From assembly GCA_028287205.1 (NCBI GenBank), contig JAQBQC010000147.1:1-14122 (forward strand): a stretch of 14,122 nucleotides of DNA. The letters are read 5' to 3'. The stretch comes from Gemmatimonadota bacterium. GTDB lineage: Bacteria; Gemmatimonadota; Gemmatimonadetes; Gemmatimonadales; Gemmatimonadaceae. The position numbers and the translations under genes are program-made. The notes beneath the pieces were generated by a model. It ran no database searches. It had not been told where the DNA came from and saw nothing but the letters and a program-made list of their open reading frames with translations. This document shows positions 7,210 through 14,076 of the stretch, piece after piece (the stretch's first letter is position 1; each line of letters starts with the position of its first letter).

Positions 7210-8715
7210 ATGGCATCACTGTTCAGCCGCAAGCCGATCGCCGACCTGATGGCGGAGGCGGACAATCCGAACGCGCTGCGCCGCATGCTGGGTGCGGGCG
7301 ACCTGATCATGCTCGCGATCGGCGCTGTGATCGGCGCGGGCATCTTCGGCGCGATCGGATCGGCGGCTGCGGGCGAAGTCGTGAACGGCGTGCTCGTGCG
7401 AAGCGGCGCAGGTCCGGCGCTCGTGATCTCGTTCCTGCTGCTGGGCATCGCCTGCGCACTGGCAGGGCTGTGTTATGCCGAGCTCGCGGCAATGATTCCG
7501 CAGGCGGGCAGCGCGTACGCCTATTCATACGCGACGCTCGGCGAGTTCGTCGCGTGGATCATCGGCTGGGATCTCATTCTGGAGTACGCGGTCGGCAACG
7601 TCGCCGTCGCGATCTCCTGGTCTGACTATTTCAAGACGCTGCTGGCGGGGCTTGGCGTCGTCATTCCTCCATGGCTGGCCACCGGTTATCGCACCGCACT
7701 CCTGAGCAGCGATCCCGCAGTGCGGGGGCTCATGGACAGCGCGCCGCACCTTTTCGGCTTTCCCGTGCTCGTGAATCTGCCGGCCTGCGGCATCGTCCTG
7801 GCGATCACGTGGCTTCTCGTGCTCGGCGTTCGCGAGAGCGCCCGCGCGAACAACATCATGGTGGCGGTGAAGCTCATCGCGCTGACGCTGTTCATCGTCG
7901 TCGGGGTTCAGCACATCAATCCCGCGAACTACCACCCCTTCGCGCCCAACGGCTTCACCGGCATTCACCACGGTGCAGCGATCGTGTTCTTCGCGTACAT
8001 CGGCTTCGACGCGATCTCGACGGCAGCCGAGGAGACGAAAAATCCGCAGCGGAATCTTCCCATTGGAATCCTGGGAGGGTTGGCGATCTGCACGCTCATC
8101 TATATCGTCGTCGGGTTCGTGCTCACCGGAATGGTGCCCTACACGACGCTGGGCAGCACCGCGGATCCGCTGTCGTTCGCGCTCACGTCGGTCGGGATGA
8201 CGAAGGTGGGCTGGCTGGTGGCGCTGGGCGCGGTGTTCTCGATGTCCGCCGTGTTGCTCGTGTTCCAGTACGGGCAGCCGCGCATCTTCTTCGCCATGGC
8301 GCGCGATGGCCTGCTCCCCAAATTCGCCGCGAAGATTCACGGCAAGTACCGCACGCCGTACATCACGACCATCATCACGGGGCTGTTCGTGGCGACGTGG
8401 GCGCTGATCGGCGACGCGAACGAGACGTACGATCTCACGAACATCGGAACGCTGTTCGCGTTCATTCTCGTCTGCATGGGCGTCGTCGTCCTGCGCTTCA
8501 CCGACAAGGATCGCCCGCGTCCGTTCCGTGTGCCGTTCCTGTATGTCGTCGCGCCGCTTGGCGCGGGGCTCTGCCTCTTCGTCATGTGGGGGTTGCCGCA
8601 CCGTGCCTGGGTGCGATTCGGCTGGTGGCTGATCATCGGCCTCGCGCTGTATTTCGCGTACGGCTACCGGCACTCGACGCTGCGCAGCGGCAAGCCGCCC
8701 GTCTCGAGTGAGTAG
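7210..8715 (+). CDS. APC-superfamily amino acid permease, cationic amino acid transporter-like
   Basis: This 501-residue inner-membrane permease belongs to the CAT group of the APC superfamily. The N-terminus has the typical LRRMLGAGDLIMLAIGAVIGAGIF start (23-46), with the GAGIF break in helix 1. CYAELAAMIPQAGSAYAYSY (88-107) and FFAYIGFDAISTAAEETKNPQRNLPIGI, in the helix 6 to 7 region, are characteristic of this group. Members import basic or other amino acids, usually driven by protons; which one is transported here cannot be read. The ATG at 7210 is chosen because the alternative at 7180 lies inside the preceding terminator stem. No strong ribosome binding site is visible before 7210, so the start is the weakest part of this call. 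The last codons overlap the start of the symporter gene. Confidence 0.88.
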   Translation: MASLFSRKPIADLMAEADNPNALRRMLGAGDLIMLAIGAVIGAGIFGAIGSAAAGEVVNGVLVRSGAGPALVISFLLLGIACALAGLCYAELAAMIPQAGSAYAYSYATLGEFVAWIIGWDLILEYAVGNVAVAISWSDYFKTLLAGLGVVIPPWLATGYRTALLSSDPAVRGLMDSAPHLFGFPVLVNLPACGIVLAITWLLVLGVRESARANNIMVAVKLIALTLFIVVGVQHINPANYHPFAPNGFTGIHHGAAIVFFAYIGFDAISTAAEETKNPQRNLPIGILGGLAICTLIYIVVGFVLTGMVPYTTLGSTADPLSFALTSVGMTKVGWLVALGAVFSMSAVLLVFQYGQPRIFFAMARDGLLPKFAAKIHGKYRTPYITTIITGLFVATWALIGDANETYDLTNIGTLFAFILVCMGVVVLRFTDKDRPRPFRVPFLYVVAPLGAGLCLFVMWGLPHRAWVRFGWWLIIGLALYFAYGYRHSTLRSGKPPVSSE

Positions 8716-9985
8716 CGCGGCACGTCCACGCGAGGGCGGTGGGATCTTCCGCCGCCTCACGCTGACGCACTGGATCTTCATCTCGATGGTGCTCGGCGTC
8801 ATCGTCGGAGTGGCCTTCCCGAACGCGGTTCCGGGACAGCCAGAGCCGGCGTTCCAGGCGGCCTCGCTGAAGGTGCTGTCGACGATCTTCCTGCGCATGA
8901 TCAAGCTGCTGATCGTGCCGCTGATCTTTTCGACGCTCGTAGTGGGCATTGCGGGCCACGGCGACGACATGAAGCGCGTGGGCAAGCTCGCGCTCCGCTC
9001 GATCATCTACTTCGAGATCGTGACCACGCTGGCACTGGTGATCGGTCTCGCCGCCGTGAATCTCATCCGCCCGGGCGACGGGGTGAACATCACCGGCGCT
9101 TCGGCGACGGTGGGAAACGACCTCGCGCAAAAGCACGTGACGCTGTCGGGCGTGCTCGAGCACGTCGTGCCGCAGAGCTTCTTCGAGGCGGCGGCCAACA
9201 ACGAGGTGCTCCAGATCGTCTTCTTCTCCGTGCTCTTTGGCGTCGCGCTCGCGCGCGCGGGGCAGGGCGCGAAGCTGACGATGCTCGCCTTCTGCGAGAG
9301 CCTCTCCGAGATCATGTTCAAGCTCACCGATCTCGTGATGCGCTTCGCTCCCTTCGGCATCGGCGCGGCGATCGCCGTCACGGTCGGCACCAGCGGGATC
9401 GGGGTGCTCAAGCATCTCGGACTGCTGATCATCACGCTGTACGCGGCACTCATCGTGTTCGTGCTCGCGGTGCTCGTGCCGGTCGCGCTCATCTTCCGCA
9501 TTCCGCTCGGGCGCTTCTGGCGCGCGGTGAAGGAGCCGTGGCTCATCGCATTCTCGACCGCCTCATCCGAGGCCGCGCTGCCGCGCGCCTTCGAGGCGAT
9601 GGAGAAGTTCGGCGTGCCGCGGCGCATCGTCGCCTTCGTGCTGCCCACGGGCTACTCGTTCAACCTCGATGGCAGCACGCTCTATCTCGCCGTCGCGTCC
9701 GTGTTCGTGGCGCAGGCGGCCGGGATCGACATGTCGCTCAAATCGCAGCTGCTGATGATGGCCACGCTCATGCTCACGAGCAAAGGCGTCGCCGCGGTTC
9801 CGCGCGCGTCGCTCGTGATTCTTTCGGGGGCGCTCTCGCAGTTCAATCTGCCTCTCGAGGGCGTGGCCGTGATCCTCGGCGTCGACGCCGTGATGGACAT
9901 GGCCCGAACCTCGATCAACCTCGTGGGGAACTGTCTCGCCACCGCGGTGATGGACCGCTGGGAGACGGTGCGCGGCGAACGCTAG
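8708..9985 (+). CDS. gltP: Glutamate/aspartate symporter, GltP-like (DAACS family)
   Basis: This 425-residue inner-membrane transporter takes up acidic amino acids or C4-dicarboxylates with cations. Family motifs are complete: STASSEAALPR (283-293, the serine-rich hairpin HP1), PTGYSFNLDGSTLY (about 312-325, helix 7), SKGVAAVP (hairpin HP2) and DAVMDMARTSIN (393-404, helix 8). In helix 8, Asp397, Arg400, Thr401 and Asn404 line up with the substrate-binding residues of GltPh. Asn408 stands where GltPh has a sodium-binding Asp, as in E. coli GltP, so proton coupling is more likely than sodium. The overall match is closer to GltP than DctA. The GTG at 8708 overlaps the upstream permease by 8 nt, suggesting translational coupling; no other start precedes the first helix. 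Confidence 0.9.
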   Translation: MSSAARPREGGGIFRRLTLTHWIFISMVLGVIVGVAFPNAVPGQPEPAFQAASLKVLSTIFLRMIKLLIVPLIFSTLVVGIAGHGDDMKRVGKLALRSIIYFEIVTTLALVIGLAAVNLIRPGDGVNITGASATVGNDLAQKHVTLSGVLEHVVPQSFFEAAANNEVLQIVFFSVLFGVALARAGQGAKLTMLAFCESLSEIMFKLTDLVMRFAPFGIGAAIAVTVGTSGIGVLKHLGLLIITLYAALIVFVLAVLVPVALIFRIPLGRFWRAVKEPWLIAFSTASSEAALPRAFEAMEKFGVPRRIVAFVLPTGYSFNLDGSTLYLAVASVFVAQAAGIDMSLKSQLLMMATLMLTSKGVAAVPRASLVILSGALSQFNLPLEGVAVILGVDAVMDMARTSINLVGNCLATAVMDRWETVRGER

Positions 9986-9994
9986 CCGCGCACC
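9967..9994. terminator. Hairpin at a convergent gene junction, possible bidirectional terminator
   Basis: A perfect 10-bp inverted repeat, GGTGCGCGGC (9967-9976) with GCCGCGCACC (9985-9994), has an 8-nt loop. It covers the stop codon of the gltP-like gene (9983-9985) and lies 13 nt from the end of the convergent SDR gene. Neither side has a T run, so it is not a classical intrinsic terminator. It could stop RNA polymerase weakly, or protect 3' ends. Confidence 0.5.
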
Positions 9995-10007
9995 ATCCCG
10001 CCATCAG

Positions 10008-10757
10008 CTACGCCCAGCCGCCGGCGACGGAGAGCTTCTCGCCGGTGATCCACGCGGATTCGTCTGACGCGAGAAAGACCGCAACACGCGCGATGTCCTC
10101 GGGCTGTCCGATGCGGCCCAACGGAGTCTTGGCGACCGTCCGCGCCTCGGCCTCGCCTCCGATAAAGCCCAGGCGGCGCGCGCCTTCCGTATCCACGCCG
10201 CCCGGTGCAATTGTGTTCACGCGAATGTTTCTCGCGCCGAACTCCTTCGAGAGCACCTTCGTGATCGTATCGAGCGCGCCCTTCGTCGCCGCGTAGACCA
10301 CCGAGTGCGGGGGAGGATTGTCGCTCACGACGGAGCTGACGTTGATCACGTTTCCGCCCTCTCCGTTGAAGTGCTTGAGCGACTCCTGGATGAGCAGGAT
10401 CGGGCCGAGCACATTCGTGTTGAACTCCCGGTGGAACTCGTCCTCGGTCACGGACTCCAGCGGCTCGAACTGGAACACTCCCGCGTTGTTCACGAGAATG
10501 TCGAGCTTCCCAAATGCCTTCTTCGTCTCGTCGAACAGTCGGAGCACGTCCGCGGCTTTCGACACGTCACCGTGCACGGCTATCGCCTTGCCACCCTTGC
10601 TCGTGATCTCGGCGACCGCGCGATCCGCGCCTTCCTTGCTCGACGAGTAATTCACGACTACCGACGCGCCGGCTGCGCCGAGCGCCGTGGCGATGCTCGC
10701 GCCGATGCCTTTGGATGCGCCAGTCACGATCGCGACCTTTCCATTGAGAACGCCCAT
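10008..10757 (-). CDS. SDR-family NAD(P)-dependent oxidoreductase (FabG-like)
   Basis: This is a 249-residue classical short-chain dehydrogenase. The nucleotide-binding TGASKGIG is at 12-19, NNAG at 90-93, and the catalytic set is Asn115, Ser142, Tyr155 and Lys159 (YAATK). The end of the second strand (VVVNYSSSKE) favours NADP(H). PGGVDTEG and GRIGQPEDIARVAVFLASDES are standard for the family. The real substrate is unknown; FabG, glucose dehydrogenase and many other activities share this pattern. I choose the ATG at 10757 because GGAA lies 6 nt before it and the protein then begins MGVLNGKVAIVTG, as relatives do; the ATG at 10769 would leave almost no leader after the proposed promoter. An operator-like palindrome sits just upstream. 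It converges on the gltP-like gene. Confidence 0.92.
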   Translation of the reverse strand: MGVLNGKVAIVTGASKGIGASIATALGAAGASVVVNYSSSKEGADRAVAEITSKGGKAIAVHGDVSKAADVLRLFDETKKAFGKLDILVNNAGVFQFEPLESVTEDEFHREFNTNVLGPILLIQESLKHFNGEGGNVINVSSVVSDNPPPHSVVYAATKGALDTITKVLSKEFGARNIRVNTIAPGGVDTEGARRLGFIGGEAEARTVAKTPLGRIGQPEDIARVAVFLASDESAWITGEKLSVAGGWA

Positions 10758-10783
10758 GTTCGTTTCCATCCAAGTCGAATAGT

Positions 10784-10813
10784 TAAATAGTTTGACAACC
10801 GTCTAACTAACAA
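10784..10813 (-). promoter_or_regulatory. Candidate promoter of the SDR gene
   Basis: On the - strand, TTGTTA (10813-10808) could be a -35 element and TATTTA (10789-10784) a -10 element, 18 nt apart. This is an AT-rich spot in a GC-rich region. It would start transcription near 10777, about 20 nt before the ATG at 10757. The matches to consensus are partial, so this is a candidate only. Confidence 0.35.
10788..10809. promoter_or_regulatory. Operator-like palindrome upstream of the SDR gene (TetR-type layout)
   Basis: The two 9-bp arms are TAGTTTGAC (10788-10796) and GTCTAACTA (10801-10809); they are inverted repeats with 8 of 9 positions matching, around a 4-nt centre. An extra half-like TAGTTA lies at 10780-10785. 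The TAGNC-N4-GNCTA pattern resembles operators of TetR-family repressors. It almost exactly fills the spacer between the proposed -35 and -10 elements, where a bound repressor would block RNA polymerase. No regulator gene is in the window. Confidence 0.55.
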
Positions 10814-10877
10814 GACATCGACTATTGGAATGGTTCCAGGCGGCGGCTCAGGAGGCGGACTGAGGGTGAAGGTGTTT

Positions 10878-11070
10878 GCAGGGATCAACTGCCAACTGCT
10901 TACACGAATAAATGCAGCATGAGACGAATCGAATCGGGCGCGGAGCGAGGGCGTACTCGGCTCATCAGGGCCCGTTGCTCGCGCTGGCGGGAACGCCCTC
11001 GCTCAGCGCCGTATTCGATTCGTTCTTATGTGTTGTTCATTCGTGCACAGCCGTTGGCAATTCTCTCTGC
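10878..11070. repeat. Long imperfect inverted repeat (about 190 bp)
   Basis: The core arms are 10924-10954 and 10993-11023, 31 nt each, matching at 28 positions, with a 38-nt loop. Pairing goes on outward with short gaps: CATGAG (10918-10923) with CTTATG (11025-11030), CACGAAT (10903-10909) with ATTCGTG (11039-11045), TGCCAAC (10890-10896) with GTTGGCA (11053-11059), and GCAG (10878-10881) with CTGC (11067-11070). All pairs share one centre near 10974. The order of matches decays from the centre outward. There is no T run at either end, so it is not a simple terminator. It could be a degenerate palindromic repeat element or a long RNA hairpin between the kinase stop and the SDR promoter. Confidence 0.8.
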
Positions 11071-11097
11071 CCTTGCTCCACGCCCACGCACAGCTCC

Positions 11098-12033
11098 CTA
11101 ATCCGCGCCCTGCTCGGTCCCGATCTGCATCGCGCGACGCACGGCACCGCGCACTGCTACGATCGGCGCAGCGTGCACTTTGCCCCCCGGGACGGCGGAC
11201 TTGAGCCGATGCTCCACGCGTCTCCGAAGCGCGCTCCCCGGCTCGAGCAATCCGCCGCCCAGTGCAACCTGCACTGCGGCGCGCTCATCCAGAAAGAGCG
11301 AGCGGGCCAGTGTGCGCACGTGCAGCACGAGCTCCTCCGCCGCGAGCCCGAGCAGCGCGTTCGCGCGGAGATCGCCCGCCTCCGCGCTCGCAACCACGAC
11401 TGGCGCCAGCGATGCGAACTGTGATGCCGTCGCACTCGCCGCCCACGGGATGAGCGCCTCTACCTCGTCGACTTCGGCCGCGGTGAGGATCGCGCCCACG
11501 AGCGACGTGTCGGGCTCACGTCCATCCGTCGCCGCCGTCACCACCGAGAGCGCGCGGCGCGCGATCCACAGCCCGCCGCCCTCGTCGCCGATCGTCGGGC
11601 CCCATCCACCCACACGCTCGAGCACTCCCGTGGGCCCGCGTCCGAACGCGATCGAGCCCGTGCCCGCGATGAGCACGATTCCCGCCTCGTCGCCGAATGC
11701 GTCGGCCAGCGCGATCTCGGCGTCCGTCACCACGAGCACATCGTCGGCGAGCGATTCGTTCATGAGTGCCTCGCTCAGCGCGCGTCGCTCGCTCTCGCGT
11801 CCCACGCCGGCAACGCCGGCGCACAGCGCGCGCGGTTCGCCGAAGGTGGGGTGGAGCGTGATGAGCGCATCGCGCACCGCAGCCGCGATGATCGACGCCG
11901 ACCGCTCGATCTCGCCCGGCCTCACCGCCGCACCTTCGCGCTCGGACGTCGCGATGATCTCGCCGTCAGAATCCGCCACGGACACGCGGGTGCGCGAGCC
12001 TCCTGCGTCGACCCCAATTACGATCCCCATCAT
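11098..12033 (-). CDS. BadF/BadG/BcrA/BcrD-family ATPase, likely N-acetylglucosamine kinase-type sugar kinase
   Basis: This 311-residue ASKHA-fold cytoplasmic kinase has the first phosphate loop GVDAGGSRTR (7-16), a probable catalytic Asp104 in VVTDAEIALADAF, the second phosphate loop GTGS (125-128), and GGWGPTIGDEGGGLWIARRAL (142-162), very like the N-acetylglucosamine kinase signature GGWG...GDEGS..WIA. The protein family also contains benzoyl-CoA reductase subunits, but those carry cysteines for a 4Fe-4S cluster that are absent here, so a sugar kinase is favoured. Substrates could be GlcNAc, MurNAc or glucosamine. The ATG at 12033 is fixed by a near-perfect AGGAGG 7 nt upstream; the open frame further upstream lies inside the transporter gene. 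It overlaps the transporter by ATGA, so it should be translated together with it. Confidence 0.88.
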   Translation of the reverse strand: MMGIVIGVDAGGSRTRVSVADSDGEIIATSEREGAAVRPGEIERSASIIAAAVRDALITLHPTFGEPRALCAGVAGVGRESERRALSEALMNESLADDVLVVTDAEIALADAFGDEAGIVLIAGTGSIAFGRGPTGVLERVGGWGPTIGDEGGGLWIARRALSVVTAATDGREPDTSLVGAILTAAEVDEVEALIPWAASATASQFASLAPVVVASAEAGDLRANALLGLAAEELVLHVRTLARSLFLDERAAVQVALGGGLLEPGSALRRRVEHRLKSAVPGGKVHAAPIVAVRGAVRRAMQIGTEQGAD

Positions 12034-13568
12034 GCGCTCACCTCCTTGGACAGCACCGGCCTCGGGTGCGACAGCGACGAGAGCATCCCGGTCGCTATCG
12101 TGATCGTCGTGCCGATCAGCACGTACCATGGCCACGCTATTCGCGCGAGCGGAGCGAGTGACGCCGCCAGCGAAGGGAATGCCGCGCCAAGCGGCTTTGC
12201 GGATACGACGATTGCCATTGCGAGAATCCCCACGCTCATGCCGATCAGCGCATCGCGCTGCATCGCGCGCCGCCAGAATATTCCGAGAAAGAAGCCACCG
12301 AGCAGTCCTCCGTACGTGAAGCTCGCGATCGAAAGTGCGAGCACCACCACCGGCGTGCCCTGCGCATGAAACATGAGGGCACCGCCGGTGAGAATCACTC
12401 CCCACATCACGGCGAGCGCCCGCGAGATGCGGAGGGCCCGCGGGTCGTCCGGCGAGACCTTCGCGATCGGGAGATAGATGTCGTTCGTCGCCGCGGCCGC
12501 GAGCGAGTTGATCGCCCCGGAGTGCGTGCTCATCGTCGCCGCCACGATCGCTGCGACGATCAAACCGAGAAGCCCCGACGGCATGTGCTCGACGATGTAT
12601 GTCGGAAAGATGACATCGGTGGCGTCGAAGTGCCGCCCCTGATAGAACGCCCAGAGCCCCAGGCCGATCACGAGGAACAGCGCGAACTGCGCGAACACCG
12701 CGAAGCCGCTGCCAATGATCGCGCGGCGCGCATCGCGCAGCGAGCGCGCGCAGAGCAGTCGCTGCACGATGAGCTGATCGGCGCCGTGCGACGCCATCGA
12801 GAGGAACGCACCGCCGAGAAGTCCCGCGAAGAGCGTGTACGGCCGAGCGAGTCCCAGATACGGATCGATCACGCGCAGCTTTCCCGCGGCGCCGGCGGTG
12901 TGGAAGATCTGGCTCCAGCCGCCGGGCACCGCGCGGCCCAGCAGCACGACGGCGACAATGCCGCCAAACACATACACGGCGGCTTGCACGAGCTCAGTCC
13001 ACACCACCGCCTTCATTCCGCCGCGATACGTGTAGATGATCGTAAGCAGCCCCAGAATGAGCACGGCGAGCGGCGTCACCAGCGCAGGATTCTTCACCGC
13101 GGGTCCGATGATGAGCGCGATCGGGATCGCCGTCGCAAACACGCGCACGGAGTCCGCCAGCGCCCGCGTCGCCATGAACACGATCGACGTGAAGCGCCGC
13201 GTTGCGACGCCGAATCGCTGCTCCAGGAGCGCGTACGCCGTGACGAGCTTTCCCTCGTAGTAGCGCGGCAGCAGCGTGTACGCGACGACCACTCGCCCGA
13301 TCACATAGCCGGCAACGATCTGCAGAAAGGCGAGATTGCCGGTGGTCGGCGTGCCTCCGTAGCTGAGCCCCGGCGTCGAGATGAAGGTGAGCGCGCTCGT
13401 CTCCGTCGCCACCACCGAGAAGAGCACCGCCCACCACGGAATCGAGCGCTCCGCCACGAAGTAGTCGTTCGAGCTGCGCTGCCGGCGGCCCACCCAGAGG
13501 CCGAGCGCGGTGGTGCCGCCGAGATAGGCGAGGAGCACGGCGAGATCGAGCGCGCCGAAGGTGTGCAT
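12030..13568 (-). CDS. Sodium:solute symporter (SSS family)
   Basis: This 512-residue inner-membrane transporter has about 13 hydrophobic segments. It opens with a helix and then GRRQRSSNDYFVAERSIPWWAVLFSVVATETSALTFISTPG, the standard SSS start, where the unwound first core helix binds sodium and substrate. It also has YTYRGGMKAVVWTELVQ in the middle and IVAATMSTHSGAINSLAAAATNDIY, the family's conserved late motif. SSS proteins use the sodium gradient to import sugars, amino sugars, sialic acids, amino acids or vitamins. The coupling to a GlcNAc-kinase-like gene (ATGA overlap at 12030-12033) suggests an amino sugar or cell-wall sugar; this is inference. The ATG at 13568 lacks a clear ribosome binding site, and hairpins lie just upstream, so the start is less certain than the frame. 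Confidence 0.9.
   Translation of the reverse strand: MHTFGALDLAVLLAYLGGTTALGLWVGRRQRSSNDYFVAERSIPWWAVLFSVVATETSALTFISTPGLSYGGTPTTGNLAFLQIVAGYVIGRVVVAYTLLPRYYEGKLVTAYALLEQRFGVATRRFTSIVFMATRALADSVRVFATAIPIALIIGPAVKNPALVTPLAVLILGLLTIIYTYRGGMKAVVWTELVQAAVYVFGGIVAVVLLGRAVPGGWSQIFHTAGAAGKLRVIDPYLGLARPYTLFAGLLGGAFLSMASHGADQLIVQRLLCARSLRDARRAIIGSGFAVFAQFALFLVIGLGLWAFYQGRHFDATDVIFPTYIVEHMPSGLLGLIVAAIVAATMSTHSGAINSLAAAATNDIYLPIAKVSPDDPRALRISRALAVMWGVILTGGALMFHAQGTPVVVLALSIASFTYGGLLGGFFLGIFWRRAMQRDALIGMSVGILAMAIVVSAKPLGAAFPSLAASLAPLARIAWPWYVLIGTTITIATGMLSSLSHPRPVLSKEVSA
12041..12046 (-). promoter_or_regulatory. Strong ribosome binding site of the sugar kinase gene
   Basis: AGGAGG on the - strand lies 7 nt before the ATG at 12033, inside the last codons of the transporter gene. 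It selects this start over the second ATG at 12030 and over upstream in-frame codons. Confidence 0.85.
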
Positions 13569-13612
13569 TAGCGCCCGTGTGCGCGCAGCAACCCGCGCAC
13601 GCGATCGCGCGC

Positions 13613-13680
13613 GGATGCGACGAAGCCCGCGACGGCTGTCACCGTCGCGGGCCTCGAATCACGTTCGCTTCGGCGCATCC
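13613..13680 (-). terminator. Nested hairpins downstream of the Fe-S carrier gene, probable terminator
   Basis: The inner hairpin is a perfect 11-bp stem, GCCCGCGACGG (13625-13635) with CCGTCGCGGGC (13642-13652), with a 6-nt loop. An outer pair, GGATGCGACGAAGC (13613-13626) with GCTTCGGCGCATCC (13667-13680), matches at 13 of 14 positions. They share two bases and so compete slightly. The element starts 30 nt after the erpA-like stop. On the - strand the inner stem is followed only by TTCGTCGC, so there is no real T run. A third small hairpin, GTGCGCG/CGCGCAC, lies at 13579-13600. Confidence 0.6.
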
Positions 13681-13710
13681 GGTGGTGCGCCGCCGTTCGT
13701 GTGTCAGCTC

Positions 13711-14067
13711 TTACGCGTTGAACGAGCTGCCGCAACCGCAGCCGCCCGTCGAGTTCGGATTCGAGAACGTGAAGCCCGAGCCCTGCATCGACGAGACGTA
13801 GTCGATCGTCACGCCATTGAGGTACTGGGCGGAGAAGGGATCGACGAACACCTTGAATCCCTCCTGCTCGACGATGAGATCGTCATCGGCCGCCTTCTCC
13901 TCGATGAGAAGGCCGTACTTGAAGCCGCTGCAGCCACCCGGCTGCACACTCACGCGAAGTCCGCCGCCAGTCTCGACGACCCCTTCCTGTTCCATGAAGC
14001 GCTTGACCTCGACTGCGGCCGTAGGCGTGACGGAAACGGTAACGGCGGGTTGCTGAGTGGTGCTCAT
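13711..14067 (-). CDS. erpA: A-type iron-sulfur cluster carrier, ErpA-like (HesB/IscA family)
   Basis: This 118-residue cytoplasmic protein passes Fe-S clusters from the assembly scaffold to target enzymes. The three cluster-binding cysteines are in place: Cys46 in PGGCSGFKYG and Cys110 and Cys112 in the C-terminal GGCGCGSSF. VDPFSAQYLNGVTIDY and FSNPNS resemble ErpA more than IscA (VDP-S-QYL-G, DY, NPN, CGCGSSF). The ATG at 14067 is chosen because GAGGT (14072-14076) lies just before it; the upstream in-frame ATG at 14109 has no such site and adds 14 residues foreign to the family. A TATATT at 14120-14115 on the - strand could be a -10 element at the window edge. No other isc or suf gene is in the window. 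Confidence 0.92.
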   Translation of the reverse strand: MSTTQQPAVTVSVTPTAAVEVKRFMEQEGVVETGGGLRVSVQPGGCSGFKYGLLIEEKAADDDLIVEQEGFKVFVDPFSAQYLNGVTIDYVSSMQGSGFTFSNPNSTGGCGCGSSFNA

Positions 14068-14071
14068 GTCT

Positions 14072-14076
14072 ACCTC
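14072..14076 (-). promoter_or_regulatory. Ribosome binding site of the erpA-like gene
   Basis: GAGGT on the - strand, 4 nt before the ATG at 14067, decides between this start and the in-frame ATG at 14109. Confidence 0.7.

Larger units (their letters stand above)
10770..11097. other. Gene-free region between the SDR gene and the sugar kinase gene
   Basis: This 328-nt stretch has no credible coding sequence in either direction; an ORF starting at 10912 on the + strand is only an extension of the antisense of the kinase gene. The first 45 nt are AT-rich and carry the candidate promoter and operator of the SDR gene. A small perfect hairpin, TGGAA-TGG-TTCCA, lies near 10824-10838. The rest is taken up by a long imperfect inverted repeat (about 10878-11070). 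I see no tRNA or other known RNA. Confidence 0.7.

Noticed and set aside
10912..11424. 170-codon + strand open frame starting in the gene-free region
   Set aside because: Most of it is antisense to the sugar kinase; the start has no ribosome binding site and the product shows no recognisable domain.
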